Below, piece after piece: positions 1 to 11,412 of a DNA stretch of 64,000 bases. The DNA comes from Rhizophagus clarus (taxonomy: Eukaryota > Glomeromycota > Glomeromycetes > Glomerales > Glomeraceae): the NCBI GenBank assembly GCA_015698045.1, contig BLAL01000165.1, positions 186,001-250,000 of the forward strand, written 5' to 3'. The translations under genes and the position numbers were made by a program. The notes beneath the pieces are model-generated. The model did not search any database, was not told the origin of the DNA, and saw only the letters and a list, made by a program, of their open reading frames with translations. How positions within the stretch are numbered: the first letter of the stretch is position 1; every line of letters begins with the position of its first letter.

Positions 1-379
1 AAAAAAAAAAAAGATAAAATAAATAAAGTAGTACCCTTCAAACACGAACGTGATTTTTTGTATAACTTTTTTTTCAATCAACCTGGAAGTAAAGAATTTT
101 TTTTTTTTTTTTTTTTTTTGATAAAAACTTTTATATAATAATCAAATGGCTTACAATAACTAACATTCTCTTTTTAAATCTAATATAGTACAAAATAAGT
201 AGTGTTGCAAGACGCGTAAAATCATTAACGATTATCATTTAACCTTGGAAAGGTACCTAAATACTATTAAATATACTTGTGGTGATTCTAGAAATAACTA
301 ATACCCACCCGATCATCTTACTTGAAACGTTTAGGAACTGCGTTGTGAAATTTTAATTACACGTCAACAACAAAGGACT

Positions 380-690
380 AATAGGGAAATCGACCTATCA
401 ACCTTCCAGCATATTCACAGCGAATTTACAGAAATAAGAACTATGGATAGATATCCAGGACCTTTCGAAGGCCTATGATCACATCAACATTTCGCTTTTA
501 CGACTAGCATTGTAATAACTCAAAATCCAATCAGCCATCACAAATCTGTTATGTAGATAAATTATTTACAATCAGATTCATCGAATTATTTTACCACACA
601 AACTTTCTGCACGTTACGCAGTTCTCCAGGGTATCGATCAAGGAGATGTGATTAGCCCTCTCATGTGGAAATTTAATATGTACTGTACGG
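380..690 (+). pseudogene. LINE-type reverse transcriptase fragment
   Basis: The plus strand near 444-500 reads WIDIQDLSKAYDHIN, the first catalytic-Asp motif (motif A) of a non-LTR retrotransposon reverse transcriptase. Around 630-685 the same frame reads GIDQGDVISPLMW, which is motif B. The two motifs are at about the usual spacing. Stop codons lie between them (for example TAATAA after the LRLAL-like stretch near 515), so the gene is dead. Coding similarity ends where a MITE begins at 689, and the YADD motif is not visible afterwards. An RNase H relic in the same orientation lies at about 2990, so both may come from one LINE copy pulled apart by insertions. The domain call is direct from motifs; the single-element idea is inference. 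Confidence 0.8.
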
Positions 691-848
691 GACACATTCA
701 TTTTTATTTACATTCAGCAAATCACGGTAAAACTTAGAATAAGGCCAAATTTATATCATTAGATTTGGAGCATTTCATTTGTCCTCTATCGAGCTTTACC
801 AAGTTATTTTTGGCAAGAAATGCGTCTTGTACATTATAAATCAGCTGT
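689..848. mobile_element. MITE, copy 1 of 3
   Basis: This stretch of about 160 bp matches two copies at 8118-8472. All start with GGGACAC-like sequence plus a CATTTTTATTTACATTC stretch and end with a Gly/Ala-like TTGGCGAGAAATGTGTC block. Internally there are ACCGAGTTTTACCGAG and CGGCAAAACTCGG-type inverted segments. This copy is the most diverged. It has no coding capacity. It interrupts the reverse-transcriptase relic right after motif B, so it inserted later than the LINE. Confidence 0.65.
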
Positions 849-975
849 TTGTCGGTAGGTAATGTGATTGTCCGTAAAATGTACCTGTCGGTAAAGTGAG
901 TTGTCGGTGAAATGTACCTGTCGGTAAAGTGAGTTGTCGGTAAAATGTTTGTCTGTAATGTGAACAGGTCCCTTA
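849..975. repeat. Short tandem repeat (GTCGGTAAA-type)
   Basis: Units such as CTGTCGGTAAAGTGAGTT and TGTCGGTAAAATGT repeat about six times with small changes, directly after MITE copy 1. The stretch ends near GAACAGGTCCC, which is partly inverted to the GGGAC start at 689, so the full element may run 689-975. An open frame across it on the minus strand is only a by-product of the repeat. Confidence 0.6.
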
Positions 976-1160
976 CAACAGCTGTATAACATGCAATATC
1001 CCTCATGTAAAATCCATGTAAATCTAACTTGTGGTTATTAATATAATCAAGAACATGTTGCTTTATTTATCATAATTTCTTCCTTTCCTTCATTTACTTC
1101 CTTAAAACAAAGATTAAACAAATAATTAATCATAATACCTAAATATTCAAAATATATATA

Positions 1161-2202
1161 TCCATATAAATAATTTGAATTGTGTAACATTTACGTTTGT
1201 GCCTGATCTGTTCCGTGTTACTATAGGCCAATATTTTTATGGTTAAAGAAATTCGAGGTAAATTCATAGCAAAGCCGATCATTAATACATTTTTTTTTAA
1301 GATCGGTTTTCAACTTGTGATTACTTATACTATTATGTGAATTTAAATTTCTTTTTTGGTTAGACTGGTAGTCCCGGAAGTGTCAATTCATGTGATCCAC
1401 CGGTCTGACCCAAATTATTTTTGGGTCCGATCAGCTTCAATTTGATGCCTTTTTTTTTTTAAAGGTTTTAAAATATTTTCTTTCTTTTCATTCTATTTTA
1501 TTTTATTTTATCTATTTTTTTGAGTAAATTTATTCATTACACGTGCGATTCACGATTTCGTGCTGCCCTTATTGCATATATTTTTTAACAAAAATATAAA
1601 AACAAAGAAACGAAAAATGAATGTAGAGAAACGGAAATAAATGTAGAGAAAACGAAAAATGGGTGAAAGAGAAAATGAATGTAAAGAAATGATAAAAGAG
1701 GTACAAAGAGGCGGCAAAGGGACAAATAAAGTGGTCGTAAAAGAATAAATGTTATTGAAAAAAAATAAATATGATAGAACAAAAAAATGGAACGAAAAAA
1801 TAATAAATAAATGTGAGTATAAAGGAACGAAAAAAGGTGTAAAGAACAAATTAGAAGAGTGGAAGAAAATACGGTAATAAAACATTTGTTAGCAAAAAAG
1901 CAATAAAAAAAAAAATTTTTAAGAAACCAAGTCTACTGTACCTACTGTACTTTAATAATTGGTTCTATTATCCAAAACTTCAAGTTAATCCTTAGTTTTC
2001 TACGACCTTAGTTGAATAGTTTAGAAACAAGTAACGGAGAAATTTAATGAAAATAAATAAATAAATAAGTTAGCAATTAAATTTTAAAAAATATATTGTG
2101 GCAATGGTTTATTAATTAGAATTTTCTTTTCAATGTATATATCAATATATTGATTTAAACTAAATTATTAGTTCCCGGTGCAAAGCAACGGGCGACTGCT
2201 AG
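1161..2202 (+). mobile_element. Helitron-like element (3' end clear, 5' end tentative)
   Basis: At 2174-2192 a GC-rich hairpin (CCCGGTGCAAAGCAACGGG) is followed by GACTGCTAG|T, ending at 2202. A terminal hairpin about 10 bp before CTRR, inserted 5' of a T, is the textbook Helitron 3' end. A TC at 1161 after an AT run (TCCATATAAATAA) is a possible 5' end, giving about 1.04 kb, but this is weak. No Rep/helicase is visible, so the element would be non-autonomous. Much of the interior (1550-1900) is A/G-rich low complexity. It lies between the RT and RNase H relics. Confidence 0.45.
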
Positions 2203-2539
2203 TTCAACACTAAATAAATACCACGCAAATTAGATTCGGAAATCAGCTTTCTAAAATTAACACCGATATTAGAAAGAACCTTATAAAGGTTGTCATTTAC
2301 ACGCCTATAATGTAGAGAACCCTACCTTATGCACGATATCGCAACTTCAGCGATCGTAATTCAAAATTCACATGATACAATGTCCTACAAAGAAAACATG
2401 GAAATTCCCTAATCATTAATAAAACGAATAATGACTTCACACCTATACCAACAGATACCAATAATGTTTAATCATCTCATACCCCTACACACAATAAACA
2501 TCGGTATCAATTTTTGAAATATCCAATTTTACCAATTTT

Positions 2540-2920
2540 TCACCATTATTTTATAACAAATTACGGTTATAACGAACCCATGATATAACGAACTCTCGAC
2601 TTACAGAACTTATTTTTTAAGAACCAATATCATAATATTTAAAAAAATCTTGATATACCGAATATCATATAAAACTCTATATAACGTATACCTAACTTTT
2701 GTTGATTTACCGTTTATAATAAAACATATTAAAAAAACTTTCGATATACCGAACGTGATCATTTGGTTTATGCCAATCTTAACTTGCCAAAGTTAAGTTT
2801 CTAAATCACGTGGCGTGTTTATATACCGAACTTTTACCGCAAGCTTATGAGAGTTCGATACATAAAGAGATTTACATACCGAACATCTACTATATACCGA
2901 ACTTCGAGGTTTGACTGTAT
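2540..2920. mobile_element. pogo/Tigger-like terminal repeat relic
   Basis: The stretch contains many ATATACCGAAC and TATAACGAAC units and ends near 2918 with TTCGAGGTTTGACTGTA. Read on the minus strand this is TACAGTCAAACCTCGAA followed by GTTCGGTATATA units. That resembles the TACAGTCAAACCTCG terminal inverted repeats of pogo/Tigger elements with a TA target site. No matching left terminus or transposase was found, so this is an end or a degraded MITE. Confidence 0.5.
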
Positions 2921-2984
2921 TTTATGATAACATTAATATTTTAATGTTTTAAATAGTTTACAGTTTATCTTATCAATTTCTGCA

Positions 2985-3990
2985 CGAAGATTTTATACGG
3001 ATGGTTCACAAGATTCCTTAAAATCCAATACTTTTTCCTTTAAAAGACGTACAGGTTTTTTATCGTCATCGACTAGAGCTGAAAATTTTGCTATTCTATC
3101 GACCTTTATAGTAGTTCCTAATACATCTTCGCTACATATATTTATTGATTCACAAAATTTATTAGATACTTTTCACAAAATTATGAATTCTAATTTCTCT
3201 GTTCGAAAAATATTTAAAAATTAGACAATCACTCATTGTGGTGGCGCGTAATTAAAAATTTAATTTCTGTTAAATCTCTTCAGGTTTCTTTTACCAAGTT
3301 CAAAGCACACACTGACGACGTCTTTATAATACTACGAATATTCTCGCTATAGAAGGCTGCAGCATGGATCCATCTTTCTTAATTGCAAACTTATTCCAGA
3401 AGCGATAATTGTTCCCACTTTCAACCACATAGGACCATTGAATAACAAATGGACGAAGTCCACTGCAATCGGCCATCGACATAGACTCCTTCAACAACAA
3501 ATCCAACGCACCTTTATATCAAATAGCTAAAGATTTCTTATGGTTGGATTTAATGTCAAGTTAGTTGAAACGTAATAATGATAACACAGTATGCAGCGAC
3601 TTGAATGACAAAGTTTTTTTATACTTTACTGGAGACATACAACAACGCAATTATCCTGCAATTTTCCATGGATTCTGCCCAACACATCTCACGGAATTTA
3701 ATGCAAGAATAGCGTAAGCCAAGCACCACCTCATTCAGCTAACCCACGGTAACACCCCGTTAATCCAAGACGTGTTCAATATAATAATCAATCGCCCCGG
3801 TTACATCAGCATATCACCAATTTACCTACTTTTTCATCAAAGTATTCCTTTGGAATTATCTAATCTCTTACACACATTTATATCCGCGAACCTATGCCAT
3901 AAGTTCATGGATCTTCCGTAGTATTATTCGTCTGTTTCACGTCTTCTATCTCCTGAGAACGCTCTATGAACACTACGAAAAAGAAAAAAA
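2985..3990 (+). pseudogene. LINE RNase H domain and C-terminal tail, degenerate
   Basis: From about 2988 the plus strand reads FYTDGSQDS, then SSTRAENFAIL, then HIFIDSQNLLDTF. These carry the D, E and D of an RNase H fold in the correct order and spacing. A VTKFKAHTDD-like stretch follows near 3290, where these LINEs have the fourth catalytic region. Stops interrupt it (for example after VRKIFKN). Further downstream EGCSMDP, then DIQQRNYPAIF near 3645 look like the C-terminal tail of the same LINE class. The reading frame is broken in several places. It is probably part of the same decayed LINE as the RT relic at 380-690. Confidence 0.75.
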
Positions 3991-4521
3991 CGGGATTATC
4001 GCCGAAATCAAAAAAAAGAAGGATGGCATCCTTAGAGGATGCTCCTCGTTCCACAGCACGTAGTTATAATAATACCCTTTAATCAAATCTAACTTCGATT
4101 AATAAGACGTACCAGTTAATAAAAGATTATACAATTATGCAACTTCGTCTAATTATTACATCCAGGTGTAGTGTATGGATGGGTTATTTAGATTCTTTTC
4201 GGGATTCTTTATATATAGATAATTTTGATTTTTCTGTTTATTTTGTAATTCTATGTTTAGAATTGGGATATTTTTTTTCTTCTTTTTCTTCTTCTTTCAT
4301 TAATGACTGGTCATGACCTAAGACTTAAAATAGAGAAGCTGACAGCCACCTATGGAGTTTCACATTTTAAGGACTTTATTTTTTGAAAAATAAATGAAAT
4401 ATTAAAGTTTTATCCTATCGGACTAACAATTTTTTTTTTTTGCTTGCAAATTGCGCAGGAATATTTCCATCTGATTATAATATATACATTATTGATAAAC
4501 TCCCGATAAGCACAACAGATT

Positions 4522-4875
4522 TTGGACCTAGCTTGGGATAACCTAATATATTTGGCAGTTGGTCGTGTGGAGTATTTAAACCAGCTCATTAGGATTGACA
4601 TACCTCTATTATCTTCTGAAATTGCCCGAGAGACTCGGCAAAAGGAGAAGAAGGCTGCTGCAGCACGATTTAAGACCTTTATTCAGGAAGAACTTATCGG
4701 ATATATGGACCAGGACAAGGAAAAAGGCCGTGAATTCGATCTAGTTGACGATGTCCTCATGTTAAAACGTATTCAAGAAGTCAGATGCGCATTATGTCAC
4801 ATTGGAATGAAATTCGACAGGAGACATACCGGAGACATATTACAACGGACAGATCGAGTTATTCTCCTGAATTAA
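4522..4875 (+). pseudogene. HNH-like zinc-binding protein fragment
   Basis: An open frame of 117 codons has no ATG near its start (the first codon is TTG), so it is a fragment and not an intact gene. It is charged and helical for the first 90 residues (RQKEKKAAAARFKTF, VDDVLMLKRIQE) and ends with RCALCHIGMKFD and QRTDRVILLN. A CxxC followed some residues later by an R-x-D segment resembles the start of HNH-type nuclease modules in multi-copy fungal element proteins, but the second half of such a module is missing. The identity is inferred; the fragment status is direct. Confidence 0.35.
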
Positions 4876-6030
4876 ATAAGAATTCCGTTCTAAGGATGTT
4901 CGTTTGTTGTAGTGTGATAGGTTATCTTTGTTAAGAAGAAATAAGCCGAAACTAGCCAATGCATCTTCGGAGAGGTATGTAATTGGTGAACCCGTGTCGA
5001 CGATGAAATGCACAAATTTAATCTTTTTCTTGATGAAAAAGTATACAGTACGTCAGTACCCTATGAACTAATAGTGCTTTCTACATAATAATGCAGTGTT
5101 GGCAAGTGACATGAAATGATACAAATGATATTAGTGACATGTCACATGTCATTTTATCATTTCAAAAGGCAAATGACAAATGATTGTCATTTAAAATATA
5201 TCATGTGACCTGTAATATATTTTGCATATTTATTCTGTTAACTTTTTATTACATTAGATATTTAATTCAAGTTTATCATTGAACTAACATAAACTGGCAT
5301 TTCTAAAGATTCATTAAACAAATTAAGTAGATTTCATTTAGCTAATGGATTATCTACTGGATGAGTATCCTACCCACCTACTTCAAAATTATAAGTTTTT
5401 TCATTTATAACCATCATCGCTATCTAAATGATTTTCTTTGTCAACCGACAAAAACGCGAAAAAAAATTAAAATCTTTAGATTCATTTTGCATAAAATAAA
5501 ATGTTATCACTTATTTTTTTTTCCAAATTTAATAAATGAAATATGTTCATTAAGTTATTTTTGGTATACACGCCTAAAAGAATTACCATTAAGAAATATT
5601 TTTGCCGCAAAATGGATCATCAAATGATAATGACATTATCATTTAAAAATGACACATGTCATTTCGTCACTTGTCATTTGTAAATGACATTTATTTTAAA
5701 TGATACGAATTCTTATATCATTTTGATATCATTTGGGATCATTTAAAAATTAGTCAAATGACATTGTCATTTGCCATCACTGTAATAATGGGTCATAAAA
5801 AATTCTCCATATTTGCGAAAAATGACCTTAACCTAGATTTGGCCAATATGGCAAAGTGACTGTAGATAATTCCTTCTATACTGCTTTCGTGTTCTTGCTC
5901 TGAGGCCGCGAGGTATTTTATTTCGAAATCTCTTCGTAAAGATCTTGCGCGTTAATGTCCGTTACCAGAACATCAAAACAAGTCGGATTGTAGGAAATGT
6001 CCATTTCAAGCATTTTGAAAGGACATGGTA
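4870..6030 (-). pseudogene. Retropepsin-like aspartyl protease gene relic, split by a transposon
   Basis: On the minus strand around 5030-4900 the frame reads FVHFIVDTGSPITYLSEDAL, with the DTG(S) active-site triad of an aspartyl protease (retropepsin type) in a hydrophobic context. Further 5' (about 6010-5800) FDVLVTDINAQDLYEEISK and QIWRIFYDP remain readable between stops. The hAT-like element 5094-5782 lies between the two parts. Without it and one target duplication they would be adjacent, so the protease gene predates that insertion. There are stops and frame changes on both sides. It could be a retroelement protease or a domesticated cellular copy. The second half of the protease domain is not recognisable. 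Confidence 0.55.
5094..5782. mobile_element. Non-autonomous hAT-like element with 8-bp TSD
   Basis: The left end is CAGTGTTGGCAAGTGACA and the right end, reverse-complemented, is CAGTGATGGCAAATGACA. It is flanked by identical TAATAATG at 5086-5093 and 5783-5790. CAGTG termini and an 8-bp target duplication are typical of hAT elements. Near both ends many short ATGACA/CATTTGTCAT motifs recur in both orientations, like hAT subterminal binding sites. Its 689 bp hold no transposase, so it would need one supplied in trans. The exact target duplication suggests a fairly recent insertion. Confidence 0.88.
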
Positions 6031-8117
6031 TGTAGATAAAAGAGAAAAGTGAAAGTATGTTATAATATGCGCGTAATGATGATTCTTTTTTTAGTATTTT
6101 TAGTAATATCTAGTCTTGACTTGAGGCTATTACGCAAATAAGATACTATATGATGGATTGTGGCTACCGAAGGCTTATTAACAACACGAAGACATCATTT
6201 CTCTGTATTTCAATTTTAATAAATAAATAAATAAATAAAGAGACGGCCCGAGTCACAAAAATCTAAAAAAAATTTTTTGCTTGGTGTTAGGGCTTAGGAT
6301 CAGAGCGCGTTGGCTATGTATTGCTTAGGGTGTTGGCTATAGGATTGTTTAGGTTGGACTCAGGTTGTGTTGCCATAGGATTGTTTACTAATGGTAAATA
6401 TTTTCGTTTTTTTTAGATGGCTGATGAAGATGAACAGAAGATTTCGATTTTTGATATTAAATCCATCTAGACGTTAAAGCTAAAAGTAGATCTGCAAACA
6501 AAAAGGCATTATTGTCATACGGCATAAGTGTAATACATAGTTCTTAAATCTTGATTAAATTTTTTTCCTATTACAAAACTTTCAAGACTTCCCTGATATT
6601 TTTTTCTCATCTTTTTTTATATACAATTTTAAATATAAATCAACATGTTTTAAAATCGATGGATGCAGTTTTTGAATAACAAAAATTAATCAAAAATTTC
6701 GCTATTTACATCGTATGAATTGGAAAAAAAAAAAGAAATAATGTTTGATCGAAACTGATGTTACACAAGATTGATGCATTATTTGTAATACTGTTCTATG
6801 CCGCCAAGAAAATCTGATCTCGTATCATGAAACAAATGGCAATGGTTCTATAATTTGTTATAGAAGTTTCTTTTTTTTTTTTTAGTAACAACAAGATAAT
6901 ATTGTCAGCTTTTAACTTAAAAATTTCCAAAGTAATAAAAATCAACTACATATTTATATTATACATTATTTATTTCAGTCTGAAGAATTTATCGTAGATA
7001 AAATATATTTCGATTTATTTATAATTAATTAAACGAAAACAAGTACAACTACATAAGTAAAATAATGCCGGCATCTTGAATTTATCCAATAATGCGACTT
7101 TGTGACTTTCGTGAGAAAATGCGGTGATCGGATAAAAGAAGTCGGTTGTATTCACGACGGATAAAACATAAAATTAGAGCCAATAATTTAGCTATTAAAT
7201 ATGGAATTTCGGTTTAATATATACTCATTGTTACCAGCAAAATCGTCTGAAAAAAATAAAAAAAATTATGGTTCACCTCTTTAAAAGGAATCATCGAATT
7301 TCGGGAAAAAATAAATTACGATCGATTCAAATTGTCGATTTCATGAAATATTTTCAAAAAATTTTTCACGTAAAAAAATTTTTTTTTTTTTTGTTCTTTC
7401 ATAAGAGTGTAAAAATACGTCGTCGATTTATTATTGGGGTTTATTTTATTTTTTTCATATGGTACTATATGATACTTATATTTTATAAATGTTAGAATAT
7501 CGTATATGTGTATATGTGTATGATATTTTTTCTTCTTGGAGTGTAAAAAATGATCCAAATTTATACTCCTCACTAGATTCATTTAGTCGGCTGTTTTAGG
7601 CTTGTTTAATGACTCGTGTAACAGTTAATTGTAAATATGATGACAAATTCGAAAAAAAATTTTCCGATAAACATTTCATTAATAATTATCAATCAATAAC
7701 CATTTTGTGTATACAGAATACTGCACAAAGCAAATATATCTCGGCCTCCTAACAAATATCTTGAAATAGTTGAAATAAATTTTAACAATCTTTTAATCAA
7801 TACTAATCCCTGGAGAGTATAAAATCATCTGTAATAAAAGTTGAACTTTGCATTTTAATAAATGTCCACAATTTTATTTCTTTCATTTGTGACTGAAATC
7901 GTCCCTTTAGAATGTGCTTGGAACTTTTCGAAAGTAAAGTAAAATCACATTTGTTCTATTAAGATTTGTTCAGAGTTCTTGAAATTTCAATAGATTATTA
8001 AATTTTACAAATTTGTTAAATTCACTGAATTAATATTGCCAATTAGACGACCAAAATTATAAATTCGGTTTCATATCCCGGTTGGGCATAAATCCAAAAG
8101 TTGATTTCATAATGTAT
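6031..8117. other. A+T-rich gene-free stretch
   Basis: No supported coding region was found. Small open frames near 7270-7580 on both strands are low-complexity Lys/Phe/Ile translations of poly-A/T DNA. There is an AAAT microsatellite near 6220-6240 and two TAGGATTGTTTA-type repeats at 6310-6400. Confidence 0.6.
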
Positions 8118-8472
8118 AGGGCACTTTCATTTTTATTTACATTCGGCATAACCCGATAAAACTCAGAATAAGATAAAAATTATATCAATAGATTCGGTGC
8201 ACTAATCCAAGTATAACGGTATAATCTTTATTTCATTTTGATCTCTAACGAGTTTTACCGAGTTACTCTTGGCGAGAAATGTGTCAAATCAGCTGTAATG
8301 TATGGGACACTTTCATTTTTATTTACATTCGGCAAAACCCGGCAAAACTCGGAATAAGGTAAAAATTATACCGTTATATTCGGAGCACTAATCCAAGTAT
8401 AGCAGTATAGTCTTTATTTCATTTTGATCTCTACCGAGTTTTACCGAGTTACTCTCGGCGGGAAACGTGTCC
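8118..8472. repeat. Two tandem MITE copies (copies 2 and 3)
   Basis: Copy 2 runs about 8118-8286 and copy 3 about 8304-8472. They are near-identical head-to-tail: both are preceded by AATGTATRGG and contain CATTTTTATTTACATTCGGC, then ATCTCTAMCGAGTTTTACCG. Copy 3 keeps the best termini, GGGACAC at the left and GTGTCC at the right, which are inverted to each other. AAATCAGCTGT follows copy 2 and also follows copy 1 at 841. No coding capacity. The tandem arrangement suggests duplication after insertion or an attempted insertion into itself. Confidence 0.75.
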
Positions 8473-9599
8473 AAAAGGCAAATTGTAATATGAAACCGTA
8501 TTGTATTGCCTTATTATATATTAAAATTTAATAAATATTTGGTAATTTAATTTGAGCTTGAGACAATATCAAGCACGTTAACACAAATATTCGTGTGTGC
8601 AAGGATATTTTTTGCGTCAGAATCTTTTCTAATTACAATAGTAATAACAATTTCGAGGATGATTTTGATTCGATATTGAAAAAAATTTTGTTGCCGTTCT
8701 AGGTATATACAGTATTTAAAAAAAGACCAAATTTCAGCTATCGGAAACTTTATAATTTTAGAAAATATTATTTAAATGTCAAGATATTTTTGTTTGACAT
8801 TATTTTGATATTGTTACAGTATCGTTTTACAATGATATCAAAATGATTTTTGACAATACCTAAATGATATCTTAACGTTTTCGTTTTGATATTTATTATA
8901 AGATAAATAAGATAATCAGTTTGATATCTTATATGATTTCAAAATGAAATTGTCAAGATCATCTTAATAATATTAATTTTTGAGATTTTTGCAAAGAATA
9001 TTTAACGTACGTATTTATGCATTTTCTAGTATCTACAGCTTTTTACAGCTCTTCAGAATTTTCATATCGTTGGAGTTACATCGTACATAAAATTCCAGAA
9101 CCATTGGAAATTCTTATATAAAGGAATAATTATAATTATTAATAAATCTTTTTTTTTACGAGGCAAAAATATGAATTTCTGCATTACGCTATTTTCATAT
9201 TTCCGTTCAATATTATAATATGTTCCAAAGTTTATGCATGTAATTTATGCAATCTAAATCATTTCCTATTTTAATCATTTCCACATTGTGCTTTTATTTA
9301 TATATAACTGATAACATTATTACAGATATTTGATATCAAAATTTCATTAAGTGTACAAATCAGCCTGTTGGCATGCGAGACCATAAAAGTATTAAAAATA
9401 ATAAAAATAAATATTCTCAAAAACTATAGTCAAATTAAATTCACGGTCAATGAAAATCAATATGATTGGTGAAATAAAATTTTGGTCAATAACAAAAAAT
9501 AGTAGCGTGTTTTTAAAAGTAAAATTGCTTAGTCTCATATTAAGATTGTATTCAAAAATGAATATTTTCTGATTTCTGACAGATTTATCTAATCTATAT
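8473..9599. other. Gene-free stretch
   Basis: No coding region is supported. Short runs around 8770-8960 repeat TTGATATC/ATTTTGATAT-like words, giving many weak inverted repeats. Confidence 0.5.
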
Positions 9600-9722
9600 T
9601 TCTAGAAAACGGAAACCCGAAATATTATTGTCTCGTGCCGGATGGATATAGTCGAGCCTTCTCCGACCTTGTAATCTTTTCTATGGCTTTGTATTCTTTC
9701 TCAATAAAAATAAAAATAAAGT
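9600..9722 (+). other. LINE-tail-like sequence
   Basis: The segment with GCCTTCTCCGACCTTGTAA, then CTTTGTATTCTTTCTCAATA and an (AAAATA)n run resembles the 3' tail of a non-LTR retrotransposon ending in an A-rich simple repeat. No adjacent coding domain is visible, so this is a weak call based on the A-rich terminal repeat. Confidence 0.3.
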
Positions 9723-11390
9723 AGGATATATAGTCCTTCGTTTCACTTCGGGCTAATAAACAAAAATTCGTCATTATTTATTGGAAATGTAGAATAATAT
9801 AATTATACAGTGTGTAAAAGAAATTATTAGATGTATTGAGTGATTCAGTGAACAAGGAAAAAAAATATGCGTATTCTTTTTCTTTTAATTACTTAAGCAT
9901 CCTATAATCTTACCTTTCTGGATTTTCTATCATAAGCTTTTCTAAACGTCTAGGTGAGATAACTCGCTTTCTTAGTGATAATATGTTTCAATAACTCAAG
10001 ATAGATAGGTGGTCCAAAAGACCAAAGCCAATACATGATTCAATTGATGTCTTCATGATCTTTATTTCGTTTAGAATTAAGATAATTTAATTTAGAGATT
10101 CTAATTCTGACAGGAATCAATATAATTTCGGGAAAAATTTACCAAAGTTTCTGCGAATTATAATTATTGATAAGCGGTAAATTATGACAATATATTTTTT
10201 TTAAAGAAAATTTTCATTAATTGTTGTATCATGTCAGACTGCATCATTCATCATATTTACCTTTTAAAAATGGTTTTTAATTCTCTTTTTTTTTAGAAAA
10301 CATACTTTGTAACATAAAAAAATACAGATATACAGATATACTTATCTCGTCGGTCAGATTATGAAATGTTTTTAGTAAATGTACATAAATATTTGATAAA
10401 TGTGTATATAATTTCATCAAAAACAAATAAACAAAAAGTAATAATACTTTCCGATTAAACTGTAAAATTCGATTACTAATAATTTTAAGTTCAGCTGAAT
10501 TTATGTTAATTCCGGAGTATTCAGATTATTTCTTCTAATTTCGCACCGTTCGAATGATAAAATTATTGTGAAAATGAACTTCATTTTTAGTTCTCTCGGT
10601 TATTTAACCTGCTTACTAATCAAATAAATTTATTTATTTGACAGAGTTGGTTAAACAAGCGATCTCCTTTAAAATTTCTAAAAATATATCAAGTTCAAAG
10701 AGAAACATTTTGAAAGGGTTCGTTACTATTTATGGTATATTTTATTTACAATAAATAACTGTGGTGTCACAATAAATACAATCGGAATTCGCAACAAGTC
10801 ACTTTTCCGGTCCACAGAATTTTTTTTTTTAAAAAAAAAACCGGTTAACAAAAAAAACAGTAGTTAACCGTAATTGATGATATTATATGTGATTTTTTTC
10901 TTGCTTTTTTTTTTTTTTAAAAAAAAAAAAGGAAAGAAAGAAAATCTAGAAAATAATTCTAGAAAACAAAATTTATCCAAATGTAATATTTATCATGCAA
11001 AATTACAATTTACGCGTGTTTATTATTTATACGAAAATAGAATTATACTATGAAGAAATATCGGAGAAATATAATTCCGGGAATACTTTTCACTAGTTTT
11101 TTTTTTAACAAACGATAATAGAAAAGTTAATAAGATCGATAAGCCTTTCTTTTTTTAACCACCCAATTTGAATAATCTTATTATTACTTAACTAAGTACT
11201 AGTCATTCATTAAATTCCATTTTATTTTGTTGAAAATATAATCTATTATAAGCTTATATTTACAGTATTACGCGTCCGTTATATTTAAATAGTCTCTCAA
11301 CTCATACCTTCATTTCAATTTCTTCAAGTCCTTTTTAACAGTAATACATATATAAGAAATAATCATATTATCTCTTATACGGTATATTTA
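9723..11390. other. Gene-free stretch with T-run/A-run palindromes
   Basis: No coding region is supported. Two striking homopolymer palindromes occur: T10A10 at 10821-10840 and about T14A12 at 10905-10930. They lie about 500-600 bp upstream of the HMG-like gene at 11413, so they could be part of its nucleosome-poor upstream region. Confidence 0.5.
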
Positions 11391-11412
11391 TTTGCATCTC
11401 TTAAGCCTTACT

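Noticed and set aside
734-1006. Minus-strand frame with repeated TTHFTDRYI
   Set aside because: The peptide repeat is produced by the GTCGGTAAA-type tandem repeat next to the MITE; there is no independent coding evidence.
1550-1885. Minus-strand frames of 111 and 65 codons rich in Phe, Ser and Leu
   Set aside because: They are translations of an A/G-rich low-complexity stretch with self-similar GAAAATGAATGTA units; no motif.
7268-7582. Overlapping frames on both strands
   Set aside because: Both are Lys/Phe/Tyr/Ile-rich readings of poly-A/T DNA, and they exclude each other.
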